Source: Lachnospiraceae bacterium (GTDB lineage: Bacteria; Bacillota; Clostridia; Lachnospirales; Lachnospiraceae). From it: a DNA stretch of 64,000 bases. Below are positions 55,792 to 64,000 of the stretch, piece after piece. The translations under genes were made by a program, and so were the position numbers. Every line of letters starts with the position of its first letter. Positions within the stretch are counted from its first letter, which is position 1. The notes under the pieces were generated by a model. That model had not been told where the DNA came from and did not search any database. It saw nothing but the letters and a program-made list of their open reading frames with translations. The stretch lies in NCBI GenBank assembly GCA_016283575.1, contig JAEEND010000022.1, forward strand, positions 170,086-234,085, in the 5' to 3' direction.

Positions 55792-56484
55792 TTATTCTAC
55801 TCTGGGATCGATAATCTTTACAGCATCTGCAACACGACCGTACTGGCCCTTTGCCTTTTCATATGCAGTTGTAGGATCATCGCCCTTCTTAATAAAGTCA
55901 GTCATCTTGCCAAGGTTAACGAACTGGTAACCGATAATCTGATCGTCCTTATCAAGGGCAATACCTGTTACATAACCTTCAGCCATTTCAAGATAACGAG
56001 GACCTTTCTTTAATGTACCGTACATGGTACCAACCTGGCTTCTTAAACCTTTACCAAGATCTTCAAGTCCTGCACCGATTGCAAGTCCGTCTTCGGAGAA
56101 AGCACTCTGTGTACGACCGTAAACGATCTGTAAGAATAATTCTCTCATAGCAGTATTGATAGCATCACATACAAGGTCAGTATTTAATGCTTCAAGTACT
56201 GTAAGGCCGGGTAAGATTTCAGCAGCCATAGCTGCGGAATGAGTCATACCGGAGCATCCGATGGTTTCAACAAGAGCTTCCTGTACGATACCCTCCTTAA
56301 CATTAAGTGTAAGCTTACATGCGCCCTGCTGAGGTGCACACCAGCCGATACCGTGTGTCAAACCGGAAATATCTTTAATCTCTTTGGATCTAACCCATTT
56401 AGCTTCTTCCGGGATGGGTGCGCAACCATGGTGAACGCCCTGCGCTACCTTACACATTTTTTCAACTTCATTTGAATAAATCAT
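55792..56484 (-). CDS. NifU-like iron-sulfur scaffold protein
   Basis: 230 residues. It contains cysteines at EKMCKVAQG, HHGCAPIP, GWCAPQQGAC, ETIGCSGMTHSAAMAAEIL and LVCDAI; the GCSGMTHSAAMAAE block resembles the U-type scaffold fold. It is larger than IscU (about 130), and the C-terminal part is specific to this family. It is likely a cluster carrier for, or with, GGGtGRT, its downstream neighbour. A GAAAGGAG ribosome site is present. Confidence 0.87.
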   Translation of the reverse strand: MIYSNEVEKMCKVAQGVHHGCAPIPEEAKWVRSKEIKDISGLTHGIGWCAPQQGACKLTLNVKEGIVQEALVETIGCSGMTHSAAMAAEILPGLTVLEALNTDLVCDAINTAMRELFLQIVYGRTQSAFSEDGLAIGAGLEDLGKGLRSQVGTMYGTLKKGPRYLEMAEGYVTGIALDKDDQIIGYQFVNLGKMTDFIKKGDDPTTAYEKAKGQYGRVADAVKIIDPRVE

Positions 56485-56652
56485 GTATTTGAACTCCTTT
56501 CAAAGTGATTTTAAACCACCAATTATTTTTACATAGTTTACGGCAAAAATCCAGCAAAATTTTGCCTGAGAGTTAAAATAATATCAATTTATTTAATTAA
56601 TCATCCAAAATCAACCGATTAACATTTTACCAAAAAGGTCTTAACGCAGAGT

Positions 56653-57318
56653 TTATCGCTTTTTAACCACTTCTCCGTTATTTTTATGTATGGATCTTTC
56701 AGGGATGACTCCTCGCACGCAGGATGTGGGATAGACATTTGATTCTTTTCCGATCACAGTACCGGGGTTAAGAACGCTGTTACAGCCGACTTCAACATTA
56801 TCGCCCAACATGGCGCCGAACTTTTTAAGGCCGGTCTCGATATTTTCACCTTCATTATGTACTACCACAAGAGCTTTATCGCTTTTAACATTACTGGTGA
56901 TGGAGCCTGCTCCCATATGGGATTTATAGCCCAAAACAGAATCACCCACATAATTATAATGGGGAACCTGCACATTATTAAAAAGAATGACATTCTTTAA
57001 TTCAGTGGAATTTCCCACTACACAGTTTTCGCCAACAAGAGCTGAGCCTCTGATAAAGGCGCACTGCCTTACTTCAGTATTGGCACCGATAATCGTGGGA
57101 CCTGCTATATATGCTGAATCAAAGACTTTTGCAGTTTTATGGATCCAGACATCTTCTCCTCTCTTTTCATATTCATCAGAAGAAAGGGTCTTTCCAAGCT
57201 CAAGTATGAATTCTTTGATCTTAGGAAGAGCTTCCCATGGGTATGTTACGCTTTCAAGTAAGGGTTCAGCCTTTGTTTCTGAAAGAGTATACAGATCATT
57301 AACCGTAATATTACTCAT
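56653..57318 (-). CDS. Left-handed beta-helix nucleotide-sugar transferase-like protein
   Basis: 221 residues from the ATG at 57318 with GGAGG; upstream in-frame starts are weak. After a short helical start the protein forms a hexapeptide-repeat beta helix: VWIHKTAKVFDSAYIAGPTIIGANTEVRQCAFIRGSALVGENCVVGNSTELKN, then GAGSITSNVKSDKA and GCNSVLNPGTVIGKES. It resembles the acetyltransferase half of GlmU, without the N-terminal pyrophosphorylase half. The substrate is not known. It overlaps the topB end region by a few bases. Confidence 0.8.
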   Translation of the reverse strand: MSNITVNDLYTLSETKAEPLLESVTYPWEALPKIKEFILELGKTLSSDEYEKRGEDVWIHKTAKVFDSAYIAGPTIIGANTEVRQCAFIRGSALVGENCVVGNSTELKNVILFNNVQVPHYNYVGDSVLGYKSHMGAGSITSNVKSDKALVVVHNEGENIETGLKKFGAMLGDNVEVGCNSVLNPGTVIGKESNVYPTSCVRGVIPERSIHKNNGEVVKKR

Positions 57319-57362
57319 AAAATCCTCCGTTATTACTGAATAAGTTCGCTCGTTAAAAACAA

Positions 57363-59366
57363 TCATGCTTTTTTATAGAATTGGGATACATAATTATAAT
57401 CCGATTGAAGCATGTTATTTCTCGGCTTTTCTTTAACTTCATTGGTATGTTTAATGACAAAATCATTCATTTTATTTAAGTATTCGTCAGAAGTGATCTC
57501 GCCGTTTGCTACCATTGTAAGGCCCATTTCCCAGCTGGCGGTAAGCTTTGGTCTTAATAAATGGGGAATGCTTCTTTTTACAACGCAGTAGATCATCTCT
57601 CCCAATAATGAGGGAGTAATGATCTGCGTCTTTTTATTAAGATTCAGATATTCATTGGTCACAAGTTTTTTAAGGATTTCGGCGCGAGTTGCACTGGTAC
57701 CGATACCGGAACCCTTAATCTGTGCTCTTAATTCTTCATCATCAATAAGCTGACCCGCATTTTCCATGGCAAGAATGATGGAACCCGAATTATATCTCTT
57801 GGGAGGGCTTGTTTTTCCTTCTTTTATCTCATAATCGGAAAGACATAAAGAAACACCGGGTTTTAACTTGGCGATCTTCATAAGGGTCTCGTAAGGAACC
57901 TTACTTTCGTCATCTTCCGTATTCTTTTCTTCTTCTTTCTTTTCCATAAAAGAATATTCCATGCAGGATAAATATCCGTCAGCTTCTTTGGCACGGAAGT
58001 TAAAATAAAAATCTTCGCCCTGTCTTGTAAGTACAAGGGATACCTTTCTGAAGACCGCAGGAGGCAGGAAGATCGCTAAAAATCTTCTGGTAATCACTTC
58101 ATAAACCTTGGCGGATACGGGCTTTAAGCTCTGATAGTTGTTAATGCCCTGGCCTGTAGGGATTATTGCATAGTGATCCGTGATCTGCTTATCGTTTACA
58201 TATTTGGTTTTGGCTATTCCTTTATATGAACCTTCTTCAAGAATCTTCGCGGCGATATCCTTTACCGGGCCGAAATTTCGGAGTCCCCCGATGTTTTTAT
58301 GGATTTCCTTGGCAACTGCCGTAGACAAAACTCTCGCATCGGTTCGGGGATAGGTAACCATCTTCTTTTCATAAAGCTCCTGAACTATCTGAAGAGTCTC
58401 GTCAGGGCTTATCTTAAAAAGCTTAGAGCACTCGTTCTGAAGTTCCGCGAGGTTGTATAAAAGAGGCGGATTCTTAGTTTCTTTTTTATTATCAAGAGAT
58501 TTAACCGTTGCTATATTGTCAGGCTCCCTTGTCATATCGGCAATCAGTTCTTCTGCGGTAACTTTATCTATAAAGCCATTTTCTTTATATAGCTTAGGGC
58601 TTCCCATATATTTACTTGTATCACTTACGCGCCACTCACCCTTGCAAAGGGAATTGTCGGCGGTAAAAGAAGCCAGGACCTTATAAAAAGGCGTTTCTTT
58701 AAAGCGGCGGATCTCATCTTCTCTTTCAACGACCATACCAAGTACGCAGGTCATTACACGTCCGACGGAAATAACTGCTTTGTCACGCTTTAAGATATCT
58801 TTTAAAGGATATCCGTATTTTAAGGTAAGGGCCCTGGAAAAGTTTATACCCATCAGATAATCTTCTTTTGCACGAAGATATGCTGCGGCGCAGAGATTAT
58901 CATAGGCGCTCAGATCTTTGGCTTCACGGATACCGCGATTTATTTCTTCCTCAGTCTGAGAATCAATCCACACACGTTTCTTTTCTTTTCCGGTAACTCC
59001 GGCATAGGAATCAACCAGACGATAAATATATTCTCCTTCACGTCCGGAGTCGGTGCAGACATAAATTGTTGAAACGTCCTCCCGATTGAGAAGACCTTTC
59101 ACAATTTCAAACTGCTTTTTAACGGAGCCGATAACTTCGTATTTGTATTCTTCGGGAACAAAGGGGATGGTGTCCAGGGACCATCTGCGATATTTTTCAT
59201 CGTAGACTTCGGGATAGCTCATTGTTATAAGATGTCCCACGCACCAGGTGACGATGGCCTCGTTTGATTCCATGAAGCCATCTTTTGAAGTCATATTAAA
59301 TTTCAAAGCCTTGGCAAATTCTTTTGCAACGCTGGGCTTTTCAGCAATAAATAAACTTTTACCCAT
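57363..59366 (-). CDS. topB: DNA topoisomerase III (type IA), TopB
   Basis: 667 residues. TOPRIM start SLFIAEKPSVAKEFAKAL, then VCTDSGREGEYIYRLV (TOPRIM acidic), then the active-site region MVTYPRTDARVLS with the catalytic tyrosine, and the GSGIGTSATRAEIL block. The C-terminal zinc fingers of TopA are absent, as in TopB. It decatenates single-stranded intermediates. No terminator lies between it and the upstream ATPase gene (4-base gap). Confidence 0.93.
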   Translation of the reverse strand: MGKSLFIAEKPSVAKEFAKALKFNMTSKDGFMESNEAIVTWCVGHLITMSYPEVYDEKYRRWSLDTIPFVPEEYKYEVIGSVKKQFEIVKGLLNREDVSTIYVCTDSGREGEYIYRLVDSYAGVTGKEKKRVWIDSQTEEEINRGIREAKDLSAYDNLCAAAYLRAKEDYLMGINFSRALTLKYGYPLKDILKRDKAVISVGRVMTCVLGMVVEREDEIRRFKETPFYKVLASFTADNSLCKGEWRVSDTSKYMGSPKLYKENGFIDKVTAEELIADMTREPDNIATVKSLDNKKETKNPPLLYNLAELQNECSKLFKISPDETLQIVQELYEKKMVTYPRTDARVLSTAVAKEIHKNIGGLRNFGPVKDIAAKILEEGSYKGIAKTKYVNDKQITDHYAIIPTGQGINNYQSLKPVSAKVYEVITRRFLAIFLPPAVFRKVSLVLTRQGEDFYFNFRAKEADGYLSCMEYSFMEKKEEEKNTEDDESKVPYETLMKIAKLKPGVSLCLSDYEIKEGKTSPPKRYNSGSIILAMENAGQLIDDEELRAQIKGSGIGTSATRAEILKKLVTNEYLNLNKKTQIITPSLLGEMIYCVVKRSIPHLLRPKLTASWEMGLTMVANGEITSDEYLNKMNDFVIKHTNEVKEKPRNNMLQSDYNYVSQFYKKA

Positions 59367-59370
59367 AAAC

Positions 59371-60741
59371 CTATTTTAAATCCTCTAAAAGAAAAAGTGT
59401 GAGATTTTTACGCACCTTTGCTTCAAGAGAAAGCTTTTCGTCAAATCTTGTGCCGGAGAAAAGATAAATATAATCCGGCTTGATATCTGCTTTATCAGCA
59501 GTAAAAAGAAGCCATTCATAATCATCGTAAGTGAGCATCGGCTTGTCATACTCGCAGATACATAAAATGTTTTTGCCGTTTTCCGATGATGCCACGATAT
59601 CGATATTCCCCTGCTTTCCGTACCAGGAACCCATGGAACTTACATTAATGGGAAGACGCTTCTTCTCATTTAAATTAGTTATACTTTCCATACATACATC
59701 CGCAAAATATCTGGACGCATACTGCTTAAGAGCAGGCGCAACATATTTATTATAAAATTCCTCAGGCTTTAACATTTCCAAAAATGAAGAGTATTTATAA
59801 ATAAATGAATAATAAAAAGCAAGGAAGTTATTGGAAATATCATAAAGACCCTTTTTGGTATTTTCGTATCCCTTTGAATCAATGGAATAAATCTTCTTAA
59901 CGAATTCAAATTCCATCAGATTACGCAAATACACACTGATCTTAGCTCTTGAAAATCCCGTGTGTTCATATAGATCGTTGAGCTTATTCTTACCCTCGCA
60001 AAGAGAATAAAGAATTGTATTATAAACCTGAGTTTCTCTTAATTCTTCGGACACAAGGCTGTTACCCTGGGCATTAAGAGCTCCGCTTTTCCTAATGATC
60101 GAATTGACTATATTATCCTTAACGGACAGGTGCTCATCAAACATCTTCCAATATCCCGGAACTCCCCCGAGGATTGAATATGTTAAGAAGCAATCTTCAG
60201 CGCTGTAAAAAGAAAAGTATTCCTTTAATGCAGCAAAAGAAAGCTCTTTGATCTTAAGGAAACCGGAAATTTCGAATGCGGAATCTCCGATCTTTGATAC
60301 AAGAGAATTCTCCACAAAAGAAATACTTGAAGATGCAAGAATAACAAGATATTCTTCCGTCTTCCAGTTTAGATGTATGAACTTGGACAATTCACGCATA
60401 AAATCAGGGGATGATTTGATGATATTCTGAAATTCATCAAAAACAATGACCTTCTTCTGTGTATGTATATTGGAAAAACATTTGAACACATCACTGAATT
60501 CAGGATACTTGAGAGTCTTTATATCCTGACTTGCAAGCCACTGTCCGATCTTATAACGCTGCTCACGGTCGGAGCAGGATTCCGCACAGTAATAAAAACC
60601 GGGCTTATCCTGCATAAATTCCTTTAAAAGGGCGGTTTTTCCGATATTCTTTTGTCCATATAATACCAATATCTGGCTTTTATCTCTGAAATAATATGTG
60701 CCAAGCTGGTTTAATTCGGCATTACGTCCAATTATCATCAT
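59371..60741 (-). CDS. ATPase_2/DUF234-type ATP-binding protein
   Basis: 456 residues. The N-terminal STAND-like ATPase domain (MIIGRNAELNQLGTYYFR) has Walker A GQKNIGKTALL and Walker B VIVFDEFQNI. A winged helix follows (GFSRAKISVYLRNLMEFEFVKKI). The C-terminal region (WYGKQGNIDIVAS) is the DUF234 part, possibly a PD-(D/E)XK nuclease-like fold. Such proteins are common and their role is unknown. It precedes topB by 4 bases, so they share a transcript. Confidence 0.8.
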   Translation of the reverse strand: MMIIGRNAELNQLGTYYFRDKSQILVLYGQKNIGKTALLKEFMQDKPGFYYCAESCSDREQRYKIGQWLASQDIKTLKYPEFSDVFKCFSNIHTQKKVIVFDEFQNIIKSSPDFMRELSKFIHLNWKTEEYLVILASSSISFVENSLVSKIGDSAFEISGFLKIKELSFAALKEYFSFYSAEDCFLTYSILGGVPGYWKMFDEHLSVKDNIVNSIIRKSGALNAQGNSLVSEELRETQVYNTILYSLCEGKNKLNDLYEHTGFSRAKISVYLRNLMEFEFVKKIYSIDSKGYENTKKGLYDISNNFLAFYYSFIYKYSSFLEMLKPEEFYNKYVAPALKQYASRYFADVCMESITNLNEKKRLPINVSSMGSWYGKQGNIDIVASSENGKNILCICEYDKPMLTYDDYEWLLFTADKADIKPDYIYLFSGTRFDEKLSLEAKVRKNLTLFLLEDLK

Positions 60742-60770
60742 TATTCCTCGTGTGAAGACTGTTAAACAGT

Positions 60771-62492
60771 TTAGATATTTCTTATCAATAATTCTTCTAT
60801 CATTTTGGCTTCCATGGGGTGACCGAGGTAAAATCCCTGGATCAGATCGCAGGATATTTCTTTAAGCTTTTCATACTGCTCCCTGGTTTCAACACCCTCT
60901 GCAACCGTTTCAAAGCCCAGACGCTTTGACATGGAAATAATGGTTTCCGCAATGATCCAGGAAGCATTATCCGTCGTGATATTATCGATAAAGGATTTAT
61001 CGATCTTAAGGGTATCAATGGGAAGACCCTTTAAATACGAAAGTGACGAAAATCCCGTACCAAAATCATCAAGGGATACCTTGATTCCGTAATCGCGAAG
61101 TTCCATCATCTTTGAAATAACGGATTTAAAATCATCTATCAGTACTGATTCCGTGATCTCAAGTTCAAGTTCTTCAGGCTTCATGTTGTACTTAGATATA
61201 AGAGCAATAACTTTCGGTACAAAATCCTGCCTGTTATATTGGATGGATGAAATATTCACGGAAAGAATCATGGGAAAATCAAATTTCATCTTCCAGTTCA
61301 TATGGGCTTTAATGCTCTCTTCCAGCACAAAATCACCAATTGGAACAATGGCTCCGTTCTTTTCCGCAATGGGAATAAAAAGGCTGGGACTTATGAATGT
61401 TCCGTCACGATCCCTCCATCTTATCAATGCTTCCACCCCTCTTATCTTTCCGCTTTCCGTATAGAACTGAGGCTGGAAATTCATAAAGAACTTTTCACCG
61501 AAAATAGCTTCCTTTAACTTGTTTTCAAGAGAAACATCTCGCAAAAAGTTATTTAAGATCGATGAATCAAAGAATTTTAAGTTGTTCTTTCCGGCTTCTT
61601 TTGCCTTAAGCATTACAATTTCAGCACAATTAATAAGCTGAAGAGCATTATCAGATGCTTCAGGGAATTCTGCAACGCCAATGGAGACAGTGATTGGCAC
61701 ATCTGTCATATCTGTCAGCCTTATAGGATGTGATAAAAATTCTTTGATGGATTTATAGATGGTTTCCACGCTTCTGTGACCGCAGGGATCATAAATGGCA
61801 AGACAGAAAATATCACTGTCAAAGCGTGAACCGATAACATAATTCTCGGTTAAATCATTTAAGAACAAACCGAAATTCTGGATAACTTCATCACCCATCA
61901 CTATGCCGCGACTGTCGGAAATCTTGTGAAAATCATCAATGTCAATAAGCATGACACTGACGATCTTCTTCTCCGATTCCGCCATTTCAACAAAGTTTTT
62001 AAGCTTGGTAATGAAATAATTACGATTGTAAAGATTGGTCATATTATCATAATACGCAAGGTAAGTAAGCTCATCCCTGTGATTATGAAGCTTTGTAACA
62101 TTCTCAATAGCAATGATCTTGTCGGTAAGAACACCGAATTCATCACGATAAATATTAACTCTGAGCTTTACCCAGGTCTTTTCGTCCCTGAGCTCTGCTT
62201 CGTAGGACTGTTCGTCCTTTCCTTCTTTTTCGATAAAAAGAAGCCTTCTTATCTCTCCGCGTTCTTTTTCCGTAAATATATCAAGAAGGCGGGTTATTTC
62301 AGCCGCCTCGTCGATACGAAAATCGATATAGTCCTCCCACTTGCCCACCATTTTAACGGTATTATTTATATAATTGATATAAATAAAAGCTCGCTTGGAG
62401 GTTTCGCATATCAGTTTATACATTCTCTCGTTATTGTTCAGCTTTTGATTTAATGCCGTGAGTAAATCAATCTGATAACGCAAATCATCCAT
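60771..62492 (-). CDS. EAL domain phosphodiesterase with degenerate GGDEF and PAS-like region
   Basis: 573 residues. N-terminal PAS-like region (about 20-140), then GGDEF (about 143-315) and EAL (about 320-573). The GGDEF site has become DSDIF (residues 225-229, RFDSDIF), so cyclase activity is unlikely. The EAL motif is intact (E354-A-L), as are the catalytic LEITESVL and DDFGTGFSSLSYLKGLPIDTLKIDKSFI blocks, so it should degrade c-di-GMP. A degenerate GGDEF can still bind GTP to regulate EAL. It lies between the ATPase gene and asd, transcribed toward topB. Confidence 0.9.
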   Translation of the reverse strand: MDDLRYQIDLLTALNQKLNNNERMYKLICETSKRAFIYINYINNTVKMVGKWEDYIDFRIDEAAEITRLLDIFTEKERGEIRRLLFIEKEGKDEQSYEAELRDEKTWVKLRVNIYRDEFGVLTDKIIAIENVTKLHNHRDELTYLAYYDNMTNLYNRNYFITKLKNFVEMAESEKKIVSVMLIDIDDFHKISDSRGIVMGDEVIQNFGLFLNDLTENYVIGSRFDSDIFCLAIYDPCGHRSVETIYKSIKEFLSHPIRLTDMTDVPITVSIGVAEFPEASDNALQLINCAEIVMLKAKEAGKNNLKFFDSSILNNFLRDVSLENKLKEAIFGEKFFMNFQPQFYTESGKIRGVEALIRWRDRDGTFISPSLFIPIAEKNGAIVPIGDFVLEESIKAHMNWKMKFDFPMILSVNISSIQYNRQDFVPKVIALISKYNMKPEELELEITESVLIDDFKSVISKMMELRDYGIKVSLDDFGTGFSSLSYLKGLPIDTLKIDKSFIDNITTDNASWIIAETIISMSKRLGFETVAEGVETREQYEKLKEISCDLIQGFYLGHPMEAKMIEELLIRNI

Positions 62493-62532
62493 AAAAAACC
62501 TTCTTCTTACATAAGGTCCCCCAACCCATGTA

Positions 62533-63618
62533 TTATTTTTTAGTTATATAGCCCTGAGCCTTAAGAAGCTCTGCACATAACACGGCACCGCCTGCAGCAC
62601 CACGAACTGTATTATGAGAAAGTCCGACAAACTTGAAATCATAGAGGGAATCTTCTCTGAGTCTGCCTACGGAAATACCCATTCCATTTTCATAATTCAC
62701 ATCTAATTTTACCTGAGGACGGTTGTCTTCTTCAAGATATTGAATGAAATTTTTTGGTGCAGAAGGCAAATTTAATTCCTGAGGAGCTCCCTTTGCAGCT
62801 CTCAACTTTTCAATAAGCTGTTCCTTAGTGGGTTTCTTTCTGAATTTTACAAATACGGAAGCTGTGTGACCGTTTAATACGGGAACTCTGATACACTGAG
62901 CATCGATCACAAGATCTTTCTTTTTAACGATCTCTCCGTTTTCAAGAGTGCCCAATACTCTTAAAGGTTCAAGTTCACTCTTTTCTTCTTCGCCACCGAT
63001 ATAGGGAATTACATTTTCTACCATTTCAGGCCAATCCTTGAAGGTCTTGCCGGCACCGGAAATAGCCTGGTATGTGGAAACGACAACTTCGTAAGGTTCG
63101 AATTCACTCCATGCCCATAAACAGGGTGCATAGCTCTGGATCGAACAGTTGGGCTTAACTGCAATAAATCCTCTCTTTGTTCCGAGTCTCTTTTTCTGAG
63201 TCTCGATAAGTGCAGTATGAGCTGAATTGATTTCGGGCACGATCATGGGAACATCAACAGTCCATCTGTGAGCTGAGTTGTTGGAAACGACGGGAGTTTC
63301 TGTCTTTGCATATTCTTCTTCGATAGCCTTGATCTCTTCTTTTGTCATATCAACGGCGCTGAATACGAAATCAACATCCTTAGCAACATTGGCTACGTCA
63401 GTTACGTCCTTTACAACGATTTTCTTAACAGCTTCTGGCATGGGAGTATCCATTTTCCATCTGCCGTCAACAGCTTCTTCATAGGTCTTTCCGGCACTTC
63501 TGGGGCTTGCTGCGATTGTTGTTACTTCAAACCAGGGATGATTTTCAAGAAGAGAGATAAATCTCTGACCTACCATACCCGTTCCGCCAAGAATACCTAC
63601 TTTTAATTTCTGTTCCAT
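62533..63618 (-). CDS. asd: Aspartate-semialdehyde dehydrogenase Asd
   Basis: 361 residues. NADP-binding GGTGMVGQRFI, active-site cysteine in KPNCSIQSY near residue 157, the long form typical of archaea and fungi more than of most bacteria. It converts aspartyl phosphate to the semialdehyde, feeding lysine, threonine, methionine and diaminopimelate. GGAGGAAG precedes the ATG. It follows argH by 1 base; no separate promoter was seen. Confidence 0.95.
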   Translation of the reverse strand: MEQKLKVGILGGTGMVGQRFISLLENHPWFEVTTIAASPRSAGKTYEEAVDGRWKMDTPMPEAVKKIVVKDVTDVANVAKDVDFVFSAVDMTKEEIKAIEEEYAKTETPVVSNNSAHRWTVDVPMIVPEINSAHTALIETQKKRLGTKRGFIAVKPNCSIQSYAPCLWAWSEFEPYEVVVSTYQAISGAGKTFKDWPEMVENVIPYIGGEEEKSELEPLRVLGTLENGEIVKKKDLVIDAQCIRVPVLNGHTASVFVKFRKKPTKEQLIEKLRAAKGAPQELNLPSAPKNFIQYLEEDNRPQVKLDVNYENGMGISVGRLREDSLYDFKFVGLSHNTVRGAAGGAVLCAELLKAQGYITKK

Positions 63619-63619
63619 A

Positions 63620-64000
63620 TTAAACTTCCTCCAATTTATCTAACCAGTCTTCCGACAGGTATTGTTTTTCCAATTTAATCACCTGAGACATTGCTTCTTT
63701 ACCGGGGCCGCCGATGGTGACTCTCTTATTTACGCATGTTTCAAGGCTTATTGCTTCATATATATCTTCCTTGAAGAGTTCGGAAAACTCCTTCAGCTCA
63801 TCAAGCTTAAGATCTTCGATGGCTTTATTTTCGGAAAGACATTTAAGTACTATTTCTCCCGATACGCGATGGGCATCTCTGAAGGGCATGCCGTTCTTAA
63901 CAAGATAATCGGCAACATCCGTTGCATTGGTAAAGCCCTTTAATGCGCTGTCCCGCATTCTTTCTTTATTGAATTTGGATGTAGAAAGCATTCCCGTAAA
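63620..64000 (-). CDS. argH: Argininosuccinate lyase, C-terminal fragment
   Basis: Partial gene, cut by the end of the window; the frame stays open through base 64000. The visible part has GFTNATDVADYLVKNGMPFRDAHRVSGEIVLKCL, the C-terminal domain of ArgH, and continues through the last helices. It makes arginine and fumarate from argininosuccinate. Its stop is 1 base before asd. Confidence 0.93.
   Translation of the reverse strand, partial: FTGMLSTSKFNKERMRDSALKGFTNATDVADYLVKNGMPFRDAHRVSGEIVLKCLSENKAIEDLKLDELKEFSELFKEDIYEAISLETCVNKRVTIGGPGKEAMSQVIKLEKQYLSEDWLDKLEEV

Noticed and set aside
56500..56580. CTCTCAGGCAAAA on the minus strand upstream of the NifU-like gene, like the 3' part of a glycine riboswitch
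   Set aside because: The rest of the aptamer (GCCGAAGGAGCAA-type core and paired stems) is absent, so the short match is probably chance or a relic.
60758..60770. Palindrome ACTGTTAAACAGT between the EAL and ATPase genes
   Set aside because: Short, close to the EAL stop codon and without a T-run; not convincing as an operator or terminator.

Overview
The window comes from a low-G+C anaerobic Firmicute, most likely a Lachnospiraceae (Clostridia). This is inferred from AT-rich DNA, strong AGGAGG ribosome binding sites, short HisG paired with HisZ, LexA facing a LysM protein, a GGGtGRT protein beside a NifU-like scaffold, GerW, and Prp-processed L27. It is a gene-dense chromosomal housekeeping region with almost no gap over 250 bp. 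I saw no phage, transposon, CRISPR array, rRNA or tRNA gene.

Layout: 1-5.5 kb (mostly +) holds the end of lspA, an RluD-type pseudouridine synthase, a cytidylate kinase-like protein, a tyrosine recombinase, an AI-2E family permease (-) and a TtcA-like tRNA thiolase. A large hybrid histidine kinase (5.5-8.3 kb) is followed by a lexA/LysM-protein divergon with three LexA-like boxes (8.3-9.5 kb). From 9.6 to 36.8 kb nearly everything is on the minus strand. Read in the direction of transcription the blocks are: asp23-fakA-recG, degV, parE-parC-rsmD-coaD-coiled-coil protein, rsuA-SDR-unknown membrane protein-rluA-recU, hisZ-G-D-B-IE, radical SAM-DUF2344-rng, rplU-prp-rpmA, and obg-yhbY-yqeK-rsfS. 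Then come rpmB (+), a small sporulation-type cluster (J-domain protein, GerW, DUF2953, unknown), an HD-GYP protein (+), NUDIX, a RodA/FtsW-PBP fusion, a U32 peptidase, zapA, ruvAB, an ilvB-small subunit-ilvN-ilvC-leuC-leuD cluster, a lipoprotein, GGGtGRT/NifU-like, a beta-helix transferase, topB, an ATPase/DUF234 protein, an EAL protein, asd and the C-terminus of argH.

How the genes work together: ribosome assembly and modification (L21, L27, L28, Prp, Obg, YhbY, RsfS, RsmD, three or four pseudouridine synthases, TtcA, U32), DNA maintenance (LexA, RecG, RecU, RuvAB, topoisomerase IV-like ParCE, TopB, Xer), amino-acid synthesis (His, Ile/Val/Leu, Asp family, Arg), the fatty-acid kinase system (FakA plus a DegV-type protein), cell wall synthesis and division (SEDS-PBP fusion, ZapA, the LysM protein) and c-di-GMP signalling (HD-GYP, EAL).

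The most notable items are a single-chain SEDS glycosyltransferase plus class B PBP; HisIE carrying an apparently dead HisF-like domain; the LexA/LysM divergon with three operator-like boxes; a near-perfect dif-like palindrome about 1 kb upstream of a Xer-type recombinase; two divergent acetolactate synthase small subunits with a promoter between them; and two c-di-GMP proteins with changed signature residues. All family assignments come from reading the sequence. No database search was run.
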